Assembly: GCA_963731665.1 (NCBI GenBank) | Contig: CAVSWP010000003.1 | Coordinates: forward strand, 186,001-250,000 | Length of the DNA stretch: 64,000 bases | Reading direction: 5' to 3' | DNA from: Chersky-840 sp035604715 | GTDB lineage: Bacteria > Actinomycetota > Acidimicrobiia > Acidimicrobiales > UBA8190 | Shown here: one piece after another, positions 34,179-44,441 of the stretch | Layout of the letters: each line of letters begins with the position of its first letter | How positions within the stretch are numbered: the stretch's first letter is position 1 | Notes under the pieces: model-generated | What the model was told of the DNA's origin: nothing | Databases searched by the model: none | What the model saw: the letters and a program-made list of their open reading frames with translations, nothing else | Translations under genes and position numbers: made by a program

Positions 34179-35442
34179 GTAGTGGGTCAGTTGAACTCTT
34201 CCCCGCCCGCCATTACAGCCTGGTCCTACCGTCGAAGGCGATGCGTCGGTGCCGTACCTATCGCTACCTCCTTCAGCCCACGGCCTCCCAGCGCGCGCGT
34301 CTCGAGCGGCTGCTTCGCAATCAGTGCGAGCTCTACAACGCCGCCTTAGAGGAACGCCGCGGGGCGTGGCGCTGGGAACGACGCTCGGTGTCCCACATCG
34401 ACCAGTGTCGGACCCTGACGTCACTGCGAGAACTGCGCCCTGAGATTCTCGCCCACGGGGTGACGGTGTGTCGGGGGACCCTCAAGCGACTGGACCGGGC
34501 CTTCGCTGCCTTTTACCGCAGGTGCCGGGCCGGGCAGGCCCCGGGCTTCCCGCGGTTCAAGTCCTCCTGTCGCTGGGACTCGGCGCAGTGGGAGGACAGA
34601 GATGGCTGGCGTCTTGACACCGAGCGCCGCCGACTGCGCCTGCTCGGCATCGGAGAGGTCAAGGTCCGTCTGCACCGAAGAGTCCAGGGCACGCCCAAGG
34701 CCATCACCGTGGCCCGAGAAGGACGGCGCTTCTGGGTCAGCGTGCGCTGTGTGGACGTGCCGTCGAGCCCCTTGGCCGCCACGGGACGACAGGTGGGGAT
34801 CGACCTCGGTGTGTGTGCCCAGGTGGCCACCAGTGACGGGCAGCTGGTTCTCGAAGGGCGTTACGGACAGCGCTCCAGGGCCCGCCTGGAGGCGGCCCAG
34901 CGCAATCTGGCCTCCAAGACCAGAGGCTCGGGACACCGGGCCCGGGCCGTCGAGCAGGTGGCCGCCGCCCATCGAAAAGTCCGCAACCAGAGAAAGGACC
35001 TGGCCCACAAGCTGTCTCGGGAGCTCGTGAACGCCTATGACCTCATCGTCCACGAGGACCTCAACATCACCTCCATGGTGCGTCGTCCCAAGCCGAAAAA
35101 GGCCGACGACGGCACCTACGAACCCAACGGGGCGGCGGCCAAAGCCGGCCTCAACCGCTCCATCGCCGATGCCGGGTGGGGACAACTCCTGCAGTTCTTG
35201 GCGTACAAGGCCGAGGAAGCCGGTCGCCAGGTCATTGCCGTGGACCCCCGCCACAGCTCCCAGCGGTGCTCGTCCTGCGGGCACGTGGCTGGAGGCAACC
35301 GGCTCACCCAGGCCGAGTTCCGATGTCAGGCGTGTGGCCACCAGGCCCACGCTGACGTCAACGCGGCAATGAACATCTTGCGGGCCGGTAGAGCCCGACG
35401 GGCTCCGGCCTGTGCAGGGTTCTCGTCAAAATGACCCACTAC
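34179..35442 (+). mobile_element. TnpB-only IS200/IS605-type (IS1341-like) element
   Basis: The element is defined by tnpB flanked by a perfect 11-base inverted repeat: GTAGTGGGTCA at 34179-34189 and TGACCCACTAC at 35432-35442. CAGGACT occurs outside both ends (34170-34176, 35444-35450). There is no tnpA transposase, so it could move only with help in trans. The right end overlaps the tnpB stop, where related elements encode the guide (omega) RNA. The exact ends are uncertain because this family uses subterminal hairpins rather than terminal inverted repeats. Confidence 0.6.
34241..35434 (+). CDS. tnpB: RNA-guided endonuclease TnpB
   Basis: A 397-residue TnpB, the small ancestor-like relative of Cas12 that cuts DNA with a guide RNA from its own transposon end. 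The RuvC triad is intact: D188 (GIDLGV), E272 (VHEDL) and D372 (HADVNAA). A zinc ribbon (CSSC and CQAC, about 341-360) lies between E and D. The N-terminal helix-turn-helix part is MRRCRTYRYLLQPTASQR. The ATG at 34241 begins at the family N-terminus; the frame runs on upstream through livG antisense. Confidence 0.9.
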   Translation: MRRCRTYRYLLQPTASQRARLERLLRNQCELYNAALEERRGAWRWERRSVSHIDQCRTLTSLRELRPEILAHGVTVCRGTLKRLDRAFAAFYRRCRAGQAPGFPRFKSSCRWDSAQWEDRDGWRLDTERRRLRLLGIGEVKVRLHRRVQGTPKAITVAREGRRFWVSVRCVDVPSSPLAATGRQVGIDLGVCAQVATSDGQLVLEGRYGQRSRARLEAAQRNLASKTRGSGHRARAVEQVAAAHRKVRNQRKDLAHKLSRELVNAYDLIVHEDLNITSMVRRPKPKKADDGTYEPNGAAAKAGLNRSIADAGWGQLLQFLAYKAEEAGRQVIAVDPRHSSQRCSSCGHVAGGNRLTQAEFRCQACGHQAHADVNAAMNILRAGRARRAPACAGFSSK

Positions 35443-35507
35443 CCAGGACTGTACTCCCGGGTCGCGCCGTGAATCGTGGACTGCAGGACCGAAAGCCGGC
35501 TCGACTC

Positions 35508-38500
35508 TTACGCGACGAAGTACTTCGCCTGGGGATGGTGGCAGATGATGGCGTCGGTGGTCTGCTCGGGGTGCATCTGGAACCCGTCGCTCACGACCAC
35601 GCCGATACCGTCCCCGCCGAGGAGGTCGACCACCTTGGCGTTGTCCTCGAGGTCGGGGCACGCCGGGTATCCCCAGGAATACCGTCCGCCCCGGTACTGC
35701 TGTCGGAACAGCCCGGTGAGGGTGGCGCCGTCCTCCTGGGCGAATCCCCACTCCTCGCGGATGCGCCGGTGCCAGTACTCGGCCAGGGCCTCGGCCATCT
35801 CCACCCCGAGGCCATGGAGCTTGAGGTAGTCGCCGTACTCGTTCTCGGCGTGCAGGCGCGCCGCCTCCTTGGAGACCTCGGATCCCATGGTCACCAGTTG
35901 GAAGGCGGCGTAGTCGGGCTCTCCAGTCTCCGCTGACCGGAAGAAGTCGGCGATGCACAGCCACGGCTCTTTCTTCTGGCGCGGGAAGCTGAAGCGCACC
36001 AGCTCGTGGCGGCGGGTCTCGTCGGTCCACAGCACGACGTCGTCGCCCTCGGCGTTCGCCGCGTAGTACCCCCAGGCCACCTGGGGCACCAACAGGTCCT
36101 TGGCCTTGGCCTTGTCGAGCTCCTCGCGCAGCACGGCACTGACGCGCTCTTTGAAGTCGGCGTCGGACTCGGCCACCCCCTGGTGGTCGCGGTCCGGCCG
36201 GTACCCCCACTGGTTGCGGAACAGAGCCGTGAGGTTGAGATAGGCGGCGATGTCGTCGAGCGGGATGCCCTTGGCCAACCGGGAACCGAGGAAGGGGGGG
36301 GTGAACACCGGGTTGTCGGCCTGGACCGTCGGGGCGCGCGGCGGCGCCACGGCCTCCTCGATCACCATCTGGGACTTGCGGGGCGGGAGCTTGCGGCCCC
36401 CCAGGGCCCGACCGAAGTCGGGGTCCTCCTCGCCGCTCTTCTTCATCTCGACCAGGCGGTCCATGGTGCGCAGGCCCTCGAAGGCGTCTTTGCCGTAGAA
36501 CAGACGCCCCTGGTAGACGCTGCGGAGGTCGCGCTCGACGTAATTCGCGCGTCAGGGCGGCACCGCCCAGGAGCACGGGGATGTGCGAGAGATGGCGGGC
36601 GTTCATCTCCTCGAGGTTCTCCCGCATGATGAGGGTCGACTTCACGAGCAGGCCGCTCATGCCGATGGCATCGGCGTGATGGTCCTCGGCCGCCTGGAGC
36701 AGCTCGTTGATGTTCACCTTGATGCCGAGGTTGACGATCTCGTAGCCGTTGTTGGTGAGGATGATGTCGACGAGGTTCTTGCCGATGTCGTGCACGTCAC
36801 CCTTGACGGTGGCGAGCACCACGGTCCCCTTGCCGCCCTGGTCGGCCTTCTCCATGTGGGGCTCGAGATAGGACACCGCCGCCTTCATGGTCTCCGCCGA
36901 CTGGAGAACGAAGGGCAGTTGCATCTCGCCCGAGGCGAACAGGTCGCCGACGGTCTTCATCCCGGCCAACAGGAAGTCGTTGACGATGGTGAGGGCTTCG
37001 TGCCCGCTCCCGAGCGCCTCGGCGAGGTCGTCTTCCAGGCCGTTGCGGTCGCCGTCGATGATCCGTTGCTCGAGGCGGCGCTCGACCGTCCACCCGGTGC
37101 GGTCCTCGACGGCCACCGCCGTGGCGGCCACGCCTTCGAAGATCCCCAGGAGCTCCTGCAGCGGGTCGTATCCCTCGTGGCGTCGGTCGTAGATGAGGTC
37201 CAGGCACACCTGGCGGGCGCGCTCGTCGATCTTGGACAACGGGATGATCCGGGCCGCGTGCACGATCGCCGCGTCCAGCCCGGCGTCGACCAGCTCGTGG
37301 AGGAACATCGAATTCAGGACGTGGCGCGCCGCCGGGTTGAGACCGAACGACACGTTGGACAGGCCCACGATGGTGAACACCCCGGGAAGCTCGGCCTTGA
37401 TCCGGCGGGTGCCCTCCAGGGTCTCGATCCCGTCGCGGCGGCTCTCTTCCATCCCCGTGGACAACGGCAGGACGAGGGGGTCGAAGATGAGGTCCGAAGC
37501 CTCCAGCCCGTAGCGGTCCACGGCGATGTCGCGAATGGCAGTGGCGGCCCGTACCTTCCAATCGGCCGTCCGGGCCTGGCCCTCGGTGTCGATGCAGGTG
37601 CACACCACCGCCGCGCCGTACTCGCGCGCCAGGGTGAGGAACTTGTCGAGCCGTGTTCCCGGTTCGTCACCTTCCTCGAGGTTGACGGAGTTGAGGACAG
37701 GCCGGCCGCCGATCCACATGAGGGCCGCCTCGACCACGGGTGCCTCGGTCGAGTCCACCATGAGCGGGACGCTCGCCTGGGTGGCCAGACGGCTGGCGAC
37801 CTCGGTCATGTCGGTGACACCGTCGGCGCCGGTGTAGTCCACGCACACGTCGAGGACATGCGCGCCCTCTTTGATCTGGTCGCGCCCGATGGCGATGGTG
37901 GTGTCCCAGTCGGCGGCCAACATGGCGTCGCGGAACTTCTTCGATCCGTTGGCGTTGGTCCGCTCGCCCACGACCAGGAACGACGTGTCCTGGTGGAAGC
38001 CCACGTTGCTGTAGATCGAGGACGCCCCGGGCTCGTGTTCGACGGTGCGGGGCGCGGGCACCAGGTCTCGGCAGCGCTCGACCACGGCCCGAAGGTGGTC
38101 GGGGGTGGTGCCGCAGCAGCCGCCCACGATGCTGACGCCGAGCTCGGTGATGAACCGCTCGAGATGGTCGGCCAGCTGGTCCGGGGTCAGGTCGTAGTGC
38201 ATCTTGCCGTCGACCACCGAGGGCAGCCCGGCGTTGGGCTGGGCGGAGACCGGCAGCCGGGAATGCTGGGAGAGATAGCGGATGGCCTCGCCCATCTCGG
38301 CCGGGCCCGTGGCGCAGTTGAGCCCGATGACGTCGGGACGCATGGGGTCGAGCGCGGTGAGCGCCGCGCCGATCTCGGTGCCCGGGAGCATGCGGCCGGT
38401 GAGCTCGATGGTCACCTGGACCTGGATGGGCACGCGCCGGCCGGCGTCCACCATGGCGCGCTTGGCGGCGTTGATGGCGGCCTTGGCCTGGAGCAGGTCG

Positions 38501-39000
38501 TAGACGGTCTCGACGAGCAGGAGGTCCACTCCACCGGCGAGCAAGGCGGCCACCTGTTCCTGATAGGCGTTGCGCAAGTCGAGGTAGGGGATCTGGCCGA
38601 GGGTGGGGAACCGGGTCCCGGGCCCGAGGTTGCCCGCCACCCAGCACACCCTGCCGTCGGCAGCAGCAGCGGCGTCCGCCGCCTCGCGGGCCAGGCGCGC
38701 CGCGCTCAGGTTGATCTCTTCGACGCGACCCTCGAGCCCGTACTCGGCGAGGACGACGCTGAAGGCCCCGAAGGCGTTGGTCTCGACCACGTCACAGCCG
38801 GCCTCGAGGTAGGACCGGTGGATCTGACTGACCACGTCGGGACGGGTGAGCACGACCGCCTCGCTGCACCCTTCGAGGGCCGGTCCGCCGTAGTCCTCGG
38901 CGCTCAGGTCGGCGAGTTGCAGGCTCGTGCCCATGGCGCCGTCGAAGATCACCACCCGGGTGCGGGCGGCCTCGAGATAGGCGAGGCCCCGCTGGTCCAT
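35508..39000 (-). CDS. metH: Cobalamin-dependent methionine synthase, broken by one indel
   Basis: MetH moves methyl from methyltetrahydrofolate to homocysteine through cobalamin. Restored length is about 1163 residues (E. coli 1227). Modules in order: homocysteine barrel with zinc Cys (GLNCAT near 228, GGCCGT near 295), pterin barrel (GERTNANGSKKFRD), cap plus cobalamin-binding domain with the lower-ligand His near 735 (DVHDIGKN), and the SAM reactivation domain (YFVA end). The frame shifts once at 36546-36550, where GCGCGAATTAC replaces the expected GCGCAATTAC (one extra base). Upstream open part 39000-36550, downstream 36546-35508. ATG at 39000; no cobalamin riboswitch was recognised. Confidence 0.88.
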
Positions 39001-39178
39001 CGCCAGGGTGCCGTGCGCGAGCACGGGAGGCGGGTCTCGGTGGAGGTCCACGGTCGGGTTGCGCACGGTCGGGGCCACGATCCCCCAGTCTACGGCGGGT
39101 CGTCGGCTTCCCTTTCCCCTCCCGGGCTCCTCGTCGGGGGAGCGGGAGGTTCGAGGTCGGCCGATAGCATGCGCCGCG
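39001..39178. other. Divergent promoter gap between metH and the cobalamin adenosyltransferase
   Basis: About 180 bases, GC-rich. TAGCAT at 39165-39170 could serve as a -10 for the adenosyltransferase, giving a very short leader. On the other strand TAGACT near 39090 could serve metH. Neither has a convincing -35. I searched by eye for the conserved B12-box of cobalamin riboswitches and did not find it. Confidence 0.3.
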
Positions 39179-39760
39179 GTGGCCAAGATCTACACGCGCA
39201 AGGGCGACGACGGCACCACGGGCCTGCTCTACGGAGGTCGGGTGGCCAAGAGCTCGGCCGCCATCGAAGTCAACGGCGCCGTCGACGAAGCCCAGGCCGT
39301 ACTGGGCCTGGCCCGGGCTGAGGCCGATCCGGGGTCGGAGCTCGACGACATCCTGCTTGCCTTGGAGCGCGACCTGTGGGTGCTCATGGCCGAGGTGGCC
39401 ACCGCGGCGAAGAACCGTTCCAAGCTCACGCCGGGAGCGACGCTCGTGACCCCCGAGATGGTGAGTGCCTTGGAGTCCCGCATCGACGCGCTCAACGAAC
39501 GTTTCGATATGCCGACCGAGTTCGTGGTGCCTGGGCAGAACCGGGTGTCCGCCGCCTTGGACGTCGCTCGCACCGTGGTGCGGCGCGCCGAGCGCGGGTT
39601 CACCGGCGCCATGGCCGGCGCCACCGGCTCGGGATCTCACGTGGGGCCGTACCTGAACCGGCTGTCGGACCTGTTGTGGACCATGGCGCGGTGGCAGGAG
39701 GGTGAGCACCTCGTCTCGCGCTCGCTCGGGCCCGCCCCGAGCACCTCGGACGGGTCGTGA
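39179..39760 (+). CDS. Cob(I)alamin adenosyltransferase, PduO type
   Basis: The 193-residue enzyme adenosylates cob(I)alamin to give the cofactor needed by adenosylcobalamin enzymes such as the mutase at 49.3 kb. The PduO N-terminal motif IYTRKGDDGTTGLLYGGR binds ATP, and GQNRVSAALDVARTVVRRAER near residue 120-140 is the second conserved region. GTG at 39179 starts at the family N-terminus. It is divergent from metH and followed after 10 bases by pepA. Confidence 0.92.
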   Translation: MAKIYTRKGDDGTTGLLYGGRVAKSSAAIEVNGAVDEAQAVLGLARAEADPGSELDDILLALERDLWVLMAEVATAAKNRSKLTPGATLVTPEMVSALESRIDALNERFDMPTEFVVPGQNRVSAALDVARTVVRRAERGFTGAMAGATGSGSHVGPYLNRLSDLLWTMARWQEGEHLVSRSLGPAPSTSDGS

Positions 39761-39770
39761 GGGCGTGGCC

Positions 39771-41358
39771 ATGAATCGCTCTGCTTTGCTCGAGGTGGCG
39801 TGGGCCCCCTTGGACGACCCCGGGGCGCTGGCCGACGCCGCCGGCGTGGCGGTCGCGGTGGTGGGCGTTCCCGTGCTCGAGACACCGGAGGGGCCGTCGG
39901 TGGCGACGGGTATCCCCACCGACGTCGTGGTGGGTGCGGGCGGGCCGGCGCTGAGCACCGCCCTCGACCGGGTTCGGGCCGCCCAGCGGGGGTTCACCGG
40001 CAAGGTCGGCCAGATCATGACCGAACTGCGCGCCCCGGACGGGCAGGGAACGCTCGGGAGTGAGCCGCCCGCGGTGGTGTTCGTGGGGTGCGGCCGGATC
40101 GAGACCGGCGACGCCCTTCGCCGCGCCGCCGCCGCCCTGGTCCGTGGGGCGGGGCGGTCGGGAGCGGCGGTCATGGTGGTCCCCGCCCACCTCGCCGACG
40201 CCGTGGGTTCGCAGCGCGCCGCGGTGCAGGCGGTGGTGGAGGGCGCCGTCCTGTCCGCCTACCGGTTCGTGGCGCACAAGAGCGAGGTCGAGGGCGGCGC
40301 CCTCGAGCGCTTCGTCGTGGCCGGGGTCGGGCTCGACACCGCCGCGCTGGCCGAGGGGACGCGGCGCGGCTGTCGCCGTGGCCGATGCCGTGTGCCTGGC
40401 GCGTGATCTGGTGAACGAACCGCCCAGCTCCTTGACGCCGACGCGCTTCGCCGAGGCGGCGCAGGACCATGCCTCGGGCCGGCCGGGGATGACCGTGGAG
40501 GTGTGGGACGAGCAGCGCATCGCCGATGAGCGCCTGGGCGGGCTCCTGGGAGTGGCCCGGGGATCGGCCGAGCCCCCCCGGTTGTTGAAGATCGCCTACG
40601 AGCCCGCCGATCCCGTCTTCATCGACGGCCGCGTCCCGCACGTGGTCCTCGTGGGCAAGGGGATCACGTTCGACTCGGGTGGGCTGTCGCTCAAGACGGC
40701 TGACGGCATGGTCACCATGAAGACCGACATGAGTGGCGCCGCCGCGGTGTTGGCCGCGGTGTCGGCCTGCGGCGAGCTGGGGGTGCGTGTGCGGGTGACG
40801 GCGATCGCGCCCACGACCGAGAACATGCCCGGTGGCCGGGCCATCAAGCCCGGTGACGTCCTCACCGCCCGCAACGGCCGCACCATCGAGGTGCTCAACA
40901 CCGACGCCGAGGGTCGCCTCGTCCTCGCCGACGGGTTGTCGCTGGCGTCGGAGCTGCAGCCTGACGCCATCATCGACCTGGCCACGCTCACCGGGGCGTG
41001 CGTGGTGGCGCTCGGCATGTCCATCGCCGGGGTGTTCGGCTCCGACGACGCGCTGATCGCTCAGGTGCGCGCCGCGTCGGAGCGCGCCGGTGAGGGCACG
41101 TGGCCGTTGCCCCTGCCCGACGAGTACCGGGGGCACATCGACTCGGAGGTCGCCGACATGAAGAACGTCGGCAAGGCCGGGCAGGCCGGCGCCATCGCGG
41201 CTGCTCTGCTCCTGGCCCGCTTCATCGATGGGGTCCCGTGGGTACACCTCGACATCGCCGGTCCGGCGCGCTCGGACGAGGACAGCGGGTTCCTCACCAA
41301 GGGTGGCACCGGGTTCGGCGTGCGGACCCTGTTGGAGTTGCTCGAGGCGTACGGTTAG
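39771..41358 (+). CDS. pepA: Leucyl aminopeptidase (M17), broken by one indel
   Basis: An M17 aminopeptidase removes N-terminal residues using two metals. Restored length is about 528 residues: an N-terminal macro-like domain (about 1-190) and a catalytic domain with VGKGITFDSGGLSLK, KTDMSGAA and NTDAEGRLVLAD, which hold the metal ligands and the catalytic Lys and Arg. Near 40364-40371 (GGGACGCGGCGCGGCTG) the frame moves by one base; EGTRR in the first frame continues as AAVAVADAV in the second. Open parts are 39771-40370 and 40371-41358. The stop overlaps the convergent ACT gene. Confidence 0.88.
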
Positions 41359-42071
41359 CCGGCTCGGCTCGGGTGCGACACGGGAGGGTCGCGCTCGGCC
41401 ATGTCGGCCCAACGGGCGTCGGCGAGATCGGCCAATGCCGCCAGATGGGCCCGCTCGCGGGTGCCGAAGTGCCAACCGGGGCGTCCGGCGGCGAGCACGA
41501 GGTCCCACGCCGAGAGGTCCACGAACCCCACGTCGCTGGGGGTCCAGTCCTCGGGTCGAGACGCCGCGTCGGCCTCCCCGGCGTCGGGGCCCGGGCGCGG
41601 CGCGCGTGTCTCGGTCAGACGGGCGGCGATTCCCGACAGGGCGGGCGGGCGGCCCTGCGAGGCGACGACGGACAGACCTTCGACGTCGAGCACCGCGCAC
41701 CACGTGGCGTCGAGCTCGGCGCAGACCCGGGCCGCCAACACGCTGAGGACGCCATGCGGCGTGCGTTCTCTCAAGATGAGCAGGGCCGTGGTGTAGGCCT
41801 CGAGACGCCGATCGTGACGCCGTCCCGTGACGGGCCGGACGTCTTGCACCGACACGCCGTCGACCTCGCCGACCTCGCTGAGTAGCAGCGACAAGTGGTC
41901 CTCGTCGGCAAGCTCGATGACGAACTCGTCGACGGCCCTGCCCTCTCGGTGCTCGACCACCTCCACCGCCACCAGGTCGCCGCGCACGGCCCCGATCCGG
42001 CTGGCGACGGCTCCCAGGGCGCCCGGCCTGTCGGGCAACTCCACCCGGAGCAAGAAGGTTGCCACGCTCAC
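41355..42071 (-). CDS. ACT-domain protein with GAF-like C-terminal part
   Basis: A 238-residue protein with an N-terminal ACT domain (about 1-85). It has FLLRVELPDRPGALGAVASRIG, the usual ligand-binding G-x-L loop in PDRPGAL, and is followed by a region (95-220) that resembles a degenerate GAF or sensory domain (LLILRERTPHGVLSVLAARVCAELDATWCAVLDVEG in outline). ACT domains sense amino acids. The target is unknown. GTG start at 42071. The stop overlaps pepA (convergent, 4 bases). Confidence 0.7.
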   Translation of the reverse strand: MSVATFLLRVELPDRPGALGAVASRIGAVRGDLVAVEVVEHREGRAVDEFVIELADEDHLSLLLSEVGEVDGVSVQDVRPVTGRRHDRRLEAYTTALLILRERTPHGVLSVLAARVCAELDATWCAVLDVEGLSVVASQGRPPALSGIAARLTETRAPRPGPDAGEADAASRPEDWTPSDVGFVDLSAWDLVLAAGRPGWHFGTRERAHLAALADLADARWADMAERDPPVSHPSRAG

Positions 42072-42154
42072 AGATTACGGCCGCCGCGTGAACGCTCCAT
42101 TTCCGACGTGCGTCGCCGGCGTGAATCGCCCGAGGCCGCTTCCTGGTCCGTCTG

Positions 42155-42886
42155 TCAGGCGTGACGGCCTGCCCGCTCCCGGTGGGCGGCGTCGGAGTCC
42201 TGCGCCCGGAACTCCCACGCCCACTGGGTGGCTTCGTGGGCGATGGCGGGGTGCACCTGCCAACGGACCAGCTGGAGCTCGACCTCGGGCCTTTCCTGGT
42301 CGCCAGCCAGAAGGGCGAGGGCCAGGCGCCGGGCGTTGCGGCGGGCGTCCTCGAGCACCGCTGAGGATCGGACGGGGACCAACCACCGGGCGTGTCGCTC
42401 CTGGAGCGCGGGCGAGAGCCGGATGAGGTGACGCTGGGGCATCGGCGGTATCCGACACCGCACTGCCAACGACGCGGGCCCGCCGCGCCTGGCCATCCGG
42501 AAGGTGACGCAACGGGCCAGGGCGCGCCGCATCGGTGACTGGCGACCTGACCGGGTGCCGAGCCCCAGGGCGCGGGCCGTCTCGGCCAGGTCGAGGTCGA
42601 AGCCGGCGGGATCGTCGTCCAGACCGGCTGCGACCCGACGCAGGAGCCACGTGCACGTCGGCCCGAGGATCCCAAGCCAGAACGTCTCGACGTACAGCGA
42701 CCGGGGGTCGTAGCCCAGGCGGTCGATGACCGGGTCGGGCCACCGCACGATGCGGATGACCTCGACGTCCGGCGCCGGAGGCTCCGGGCGGTCGTGGGCG
42801 GGCGTGTCCGGGTCGCCGTCGGTGGGTGGCGTCGCCACCGGGCGCAAGGAAACGAGAGGTGCGTGAGGGACGGGTGCGACGGACAT
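42155..42886 (-). CDS. Conserved hypothetical protein
   Basis: A 243-residue cytosolic protein. The N-terminal 45 residues are Pro/Asp-rich. The core looks conserved: VIRIVRWPDPVIDRLGYDPRS, LYVETFWLGILGPT, a helix TWLLRRVAAGLD and LDLAETARALGLG, then a basic middle (RRALARCVTFRMARRG) and PPMPQRHLIRLSPALQERH. The pattern is reminiscent of a winged-helix protein, but I do not recognise the family. The ATG at 42886 has GGAG five bases upstream; the frame opens 23 codons earlier without one. Confidence 0.6.
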   Translation of the reverse strand: MSVAPVPHAPLVSLRPVATPPTDGDPDTPAHDRPEPPAPDVEVIRIVRWPDPVIDRLGYDPRSLYVETFWLGILGPTCTWLLRRVAAGLDDDPAGFDLDLAETARALGLGTRSGRQSPMRRALARCVTFRMARRGGPASLAVRCRIPPMPQRHLIRLSPALQERHARWLVPVRSSAVLEDARRNARRLALALLAGDQERPEVELQLVRWQVHPAIAHEATQWAWEFRAQDSDAAHRERAGRHA

Positions 42887-43049
42887 ATCGGCTCCAGCTG
42901 ACGTTGGTGGGTGTCGCCGACAGCCAACGGGGACGCCGGCGACGGGGCAGGCCAACCTTGGCGGGCCGACCTCGCCGTCGACCTTGCCGGAGAGCTCCCG
43001 AGGTTCTTGCCCAGGAGCCGACGTCCCGCGTGTCGCGCCCTGCGTCGGT

Positions 43050-44081
43050 TCAGCGTGCTCCGCTGGCCTCGGCCTGGGCCCAGGTGTAGGTGTAGACCGG
43101 GCTTCCCTTGACCAGCGCGATGAGCTCGGCGTCGCTCGACCACGGGCTGTCTCCGGACAGCGTCGCCTCGGCGGCCCCCATGATGAGCGTCCCGTGCGAC
43201 GACGCCACCTGAGCGCCGTTGAAGCCGAGCTCGTTGTCGCGGTGTCCCCAGCACGACCCGGGGTTGCCGGCGCTACACCCGTTGTTCCCCGAGCCCGGGC
43301 CGTCGTCGTACATCCAGCCGTAGTTGGCCCCCAGAGGTCCGGCGCCCTCGGACCAGTTCGACCCCCACGCCATGACCGTCGTCCCCGGAGGCACCGACAC
43401 CGGGGTGGGGTCGGCGTTGTTGGCCGCCGCGTTCTGGGCGTCCTGGTTGAGCTCCTGGACCATGCCGACCACGGGGGGCAGGCCGCGGTCGACGCGCTCG
43501 ACGTCGGTGAGCACGAAGAGCTGTTCGCCCGGAGTGAGTCCGGCGAAGTTCGAGGGCAGCGCCATGGCGCCGAGCCCCTCGTGGGCGCGAGCGGCCGCCG
43601 TGGCCTGGGTCGCGGCGGCCTGGCACGGCGCCGAGCCGAAGCCGGCCTGCCGACAGGTGGTCGTGAAGTCCGGCGAGGGCGCGATGTTGGCGGTCGGGTT
43701 GTCGGGAGGCACGATCGGATGCGACGACGGCGGGGGTTGCGGTGTGGGCGCCGGCGGGCGCGTGGTGGCGGGAACCGCGGTTGGTCGGGGCGCGACGACG
43801 GAGGTGACGACGGTGGTCGAGGGCACCGCCGTGGTCTCGGTGACCGGGGGAGCCAGCGTGGTGGGCGCAGCCACCGGTAGTGGGTGGAGGAGGAACACCG
43901 GAGCCCGCGACTCGGCGGGGCTCGGCGCGGCGCGAGCCGTGGTTCGGGCCGCGGTGGGCTCCAGCGCGGTAAGGACCACCAGAGTCAGGGCCATCAGGGT
44001 GACGGCCCCCACCAGGGTGGATGTACCCGCGACGGGCAACCGGCGAAGCACGACGCGTGGTCGCGTCTCGGGGCTCGGCAC
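43050..44081 (-). CDS. Membrane-anchored exported protein, CAP-like C-terminal domain
   Basis: A 343-residue exported protein. Basic N-terminus, one membrane helix (TLVGAVTLMALTLVVLTAL, about 20-40), then a Pro/Thr/Ala-rich wall-spanning stalk (about 50-140) and a C-terminal globular domain. That domain has FVLTDVERVDRGLPPVVGM, AQNAAANNADP, a WGSNWSEG motif, the disulfide candidates NNGCSAGNPGSCWGH and GHRDN. The helix NVERxxxGL..., followed by W-rich loops and H-R-D-N, resembles CAP/SCP proteins; this is a tentative reading. GTG start at 44081; a longer reading from 44198 lacks support. Confidence 0.55.
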   Translation of the reverse strand: MPSPETRPRVVLRRLPVAGTSTLVGAVTLMALTLVVLTALEPTAARTTARAAPSPAESRAPVFLLHPLPVAAPTTLAPPVTETTAVPSTTVVTSVVAPRPTAVPATTRPPAPTPQPPPSSHPIVPPDNPTANIAPSPDFTTTCRQAGFGSAPCQAAATQATAAARAHEGLGAMALPSNFAGLTPGEQLFVLTDVERVDRGLPPVVGMVQELNQDAQNAAANNADPTPVSVPPGTTVMAWGSNWSEGAGPLGANYGWMYDDGPGSGNNGCSAGNPGSCWGHRDNELGFNGAQVASSHGTLIMGAAEATLSGDSPWSSDAELIALVKGSPVYTYTWAQAEASGAR

Positions 44082-44441
44082 ACCTTGGTTGTCGGCATCG
44101 GCCGCCCGCCCCTGAAGATCGCTCTCGGAGCCAGGCCACCAAGAGTGAGGTGCGCCGGTGCACTGGGTGCGATGGGAACCGGAGCTCGTCGGGCACACCC
44201 AGGCCGAATGTGCAAGTCGAGATCGCAGCGGGGCCGCTTCCGACTAGGCATCCGGGCACGCCTAGGATCGGCAGACGTGTGCCTGCGGATTCGATGAGCG
44301 GGCACCGCGCATCGTGTGTGTTGCAAGTCAGCCTGCGGGGAAAGTTGCACGTCGGGACGTGGGCGTTGTGCTCGGGACGAGGGCGTCGGCCTCCGGGGTG
44401 CAGCCGGGTTCGATGTGACCTCGCAGGGAACGGAGCTTGAG
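44082..44441. other. Divergent intergenic region, 360 bases
   Basis: A non-coding stretch between the exported CAP-like gene and the GGDEF/EAL gene, both of which point away from it. CTAGGC at 44244-44249 and GCCTAG at 44260-44265 form a perfect 6-bp inverted repeat with a 10-base spacer, possibly an operator. No cyclic-di-GMP riboswitch was recognised. The long possible N-terminal extension of the GGDEF gene (from 44316) runs through its last third. Confidence 0.3.

Noticed and set aside
33320..34240. A ~300-codon N-terminal extension of tnpB
   Set aside because: The extension is antisense to livG. The family N-terminus begins at the ATG at 34241.
39001..39178. Cobalamin riboswitch upstream of metH or the adenosyltransferase
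   Set aside because: The gap is only ~180 bases, and the conserved B12-box was not found on either strand.
36583..39321. A 912-codon open frame on the + strand
   Set aside because: It lies antisense to metH and has low-complexity composition rich in Gly, Val, Asp and Arg. No ribosome-binding site or family pattern was seen.
44082..44441. Cyclic-di-GMP riboswitch before the GGDEF/EAL gene
   Set aside because: The conserved core and tetraloop-receptor pattern could not be found by eye.
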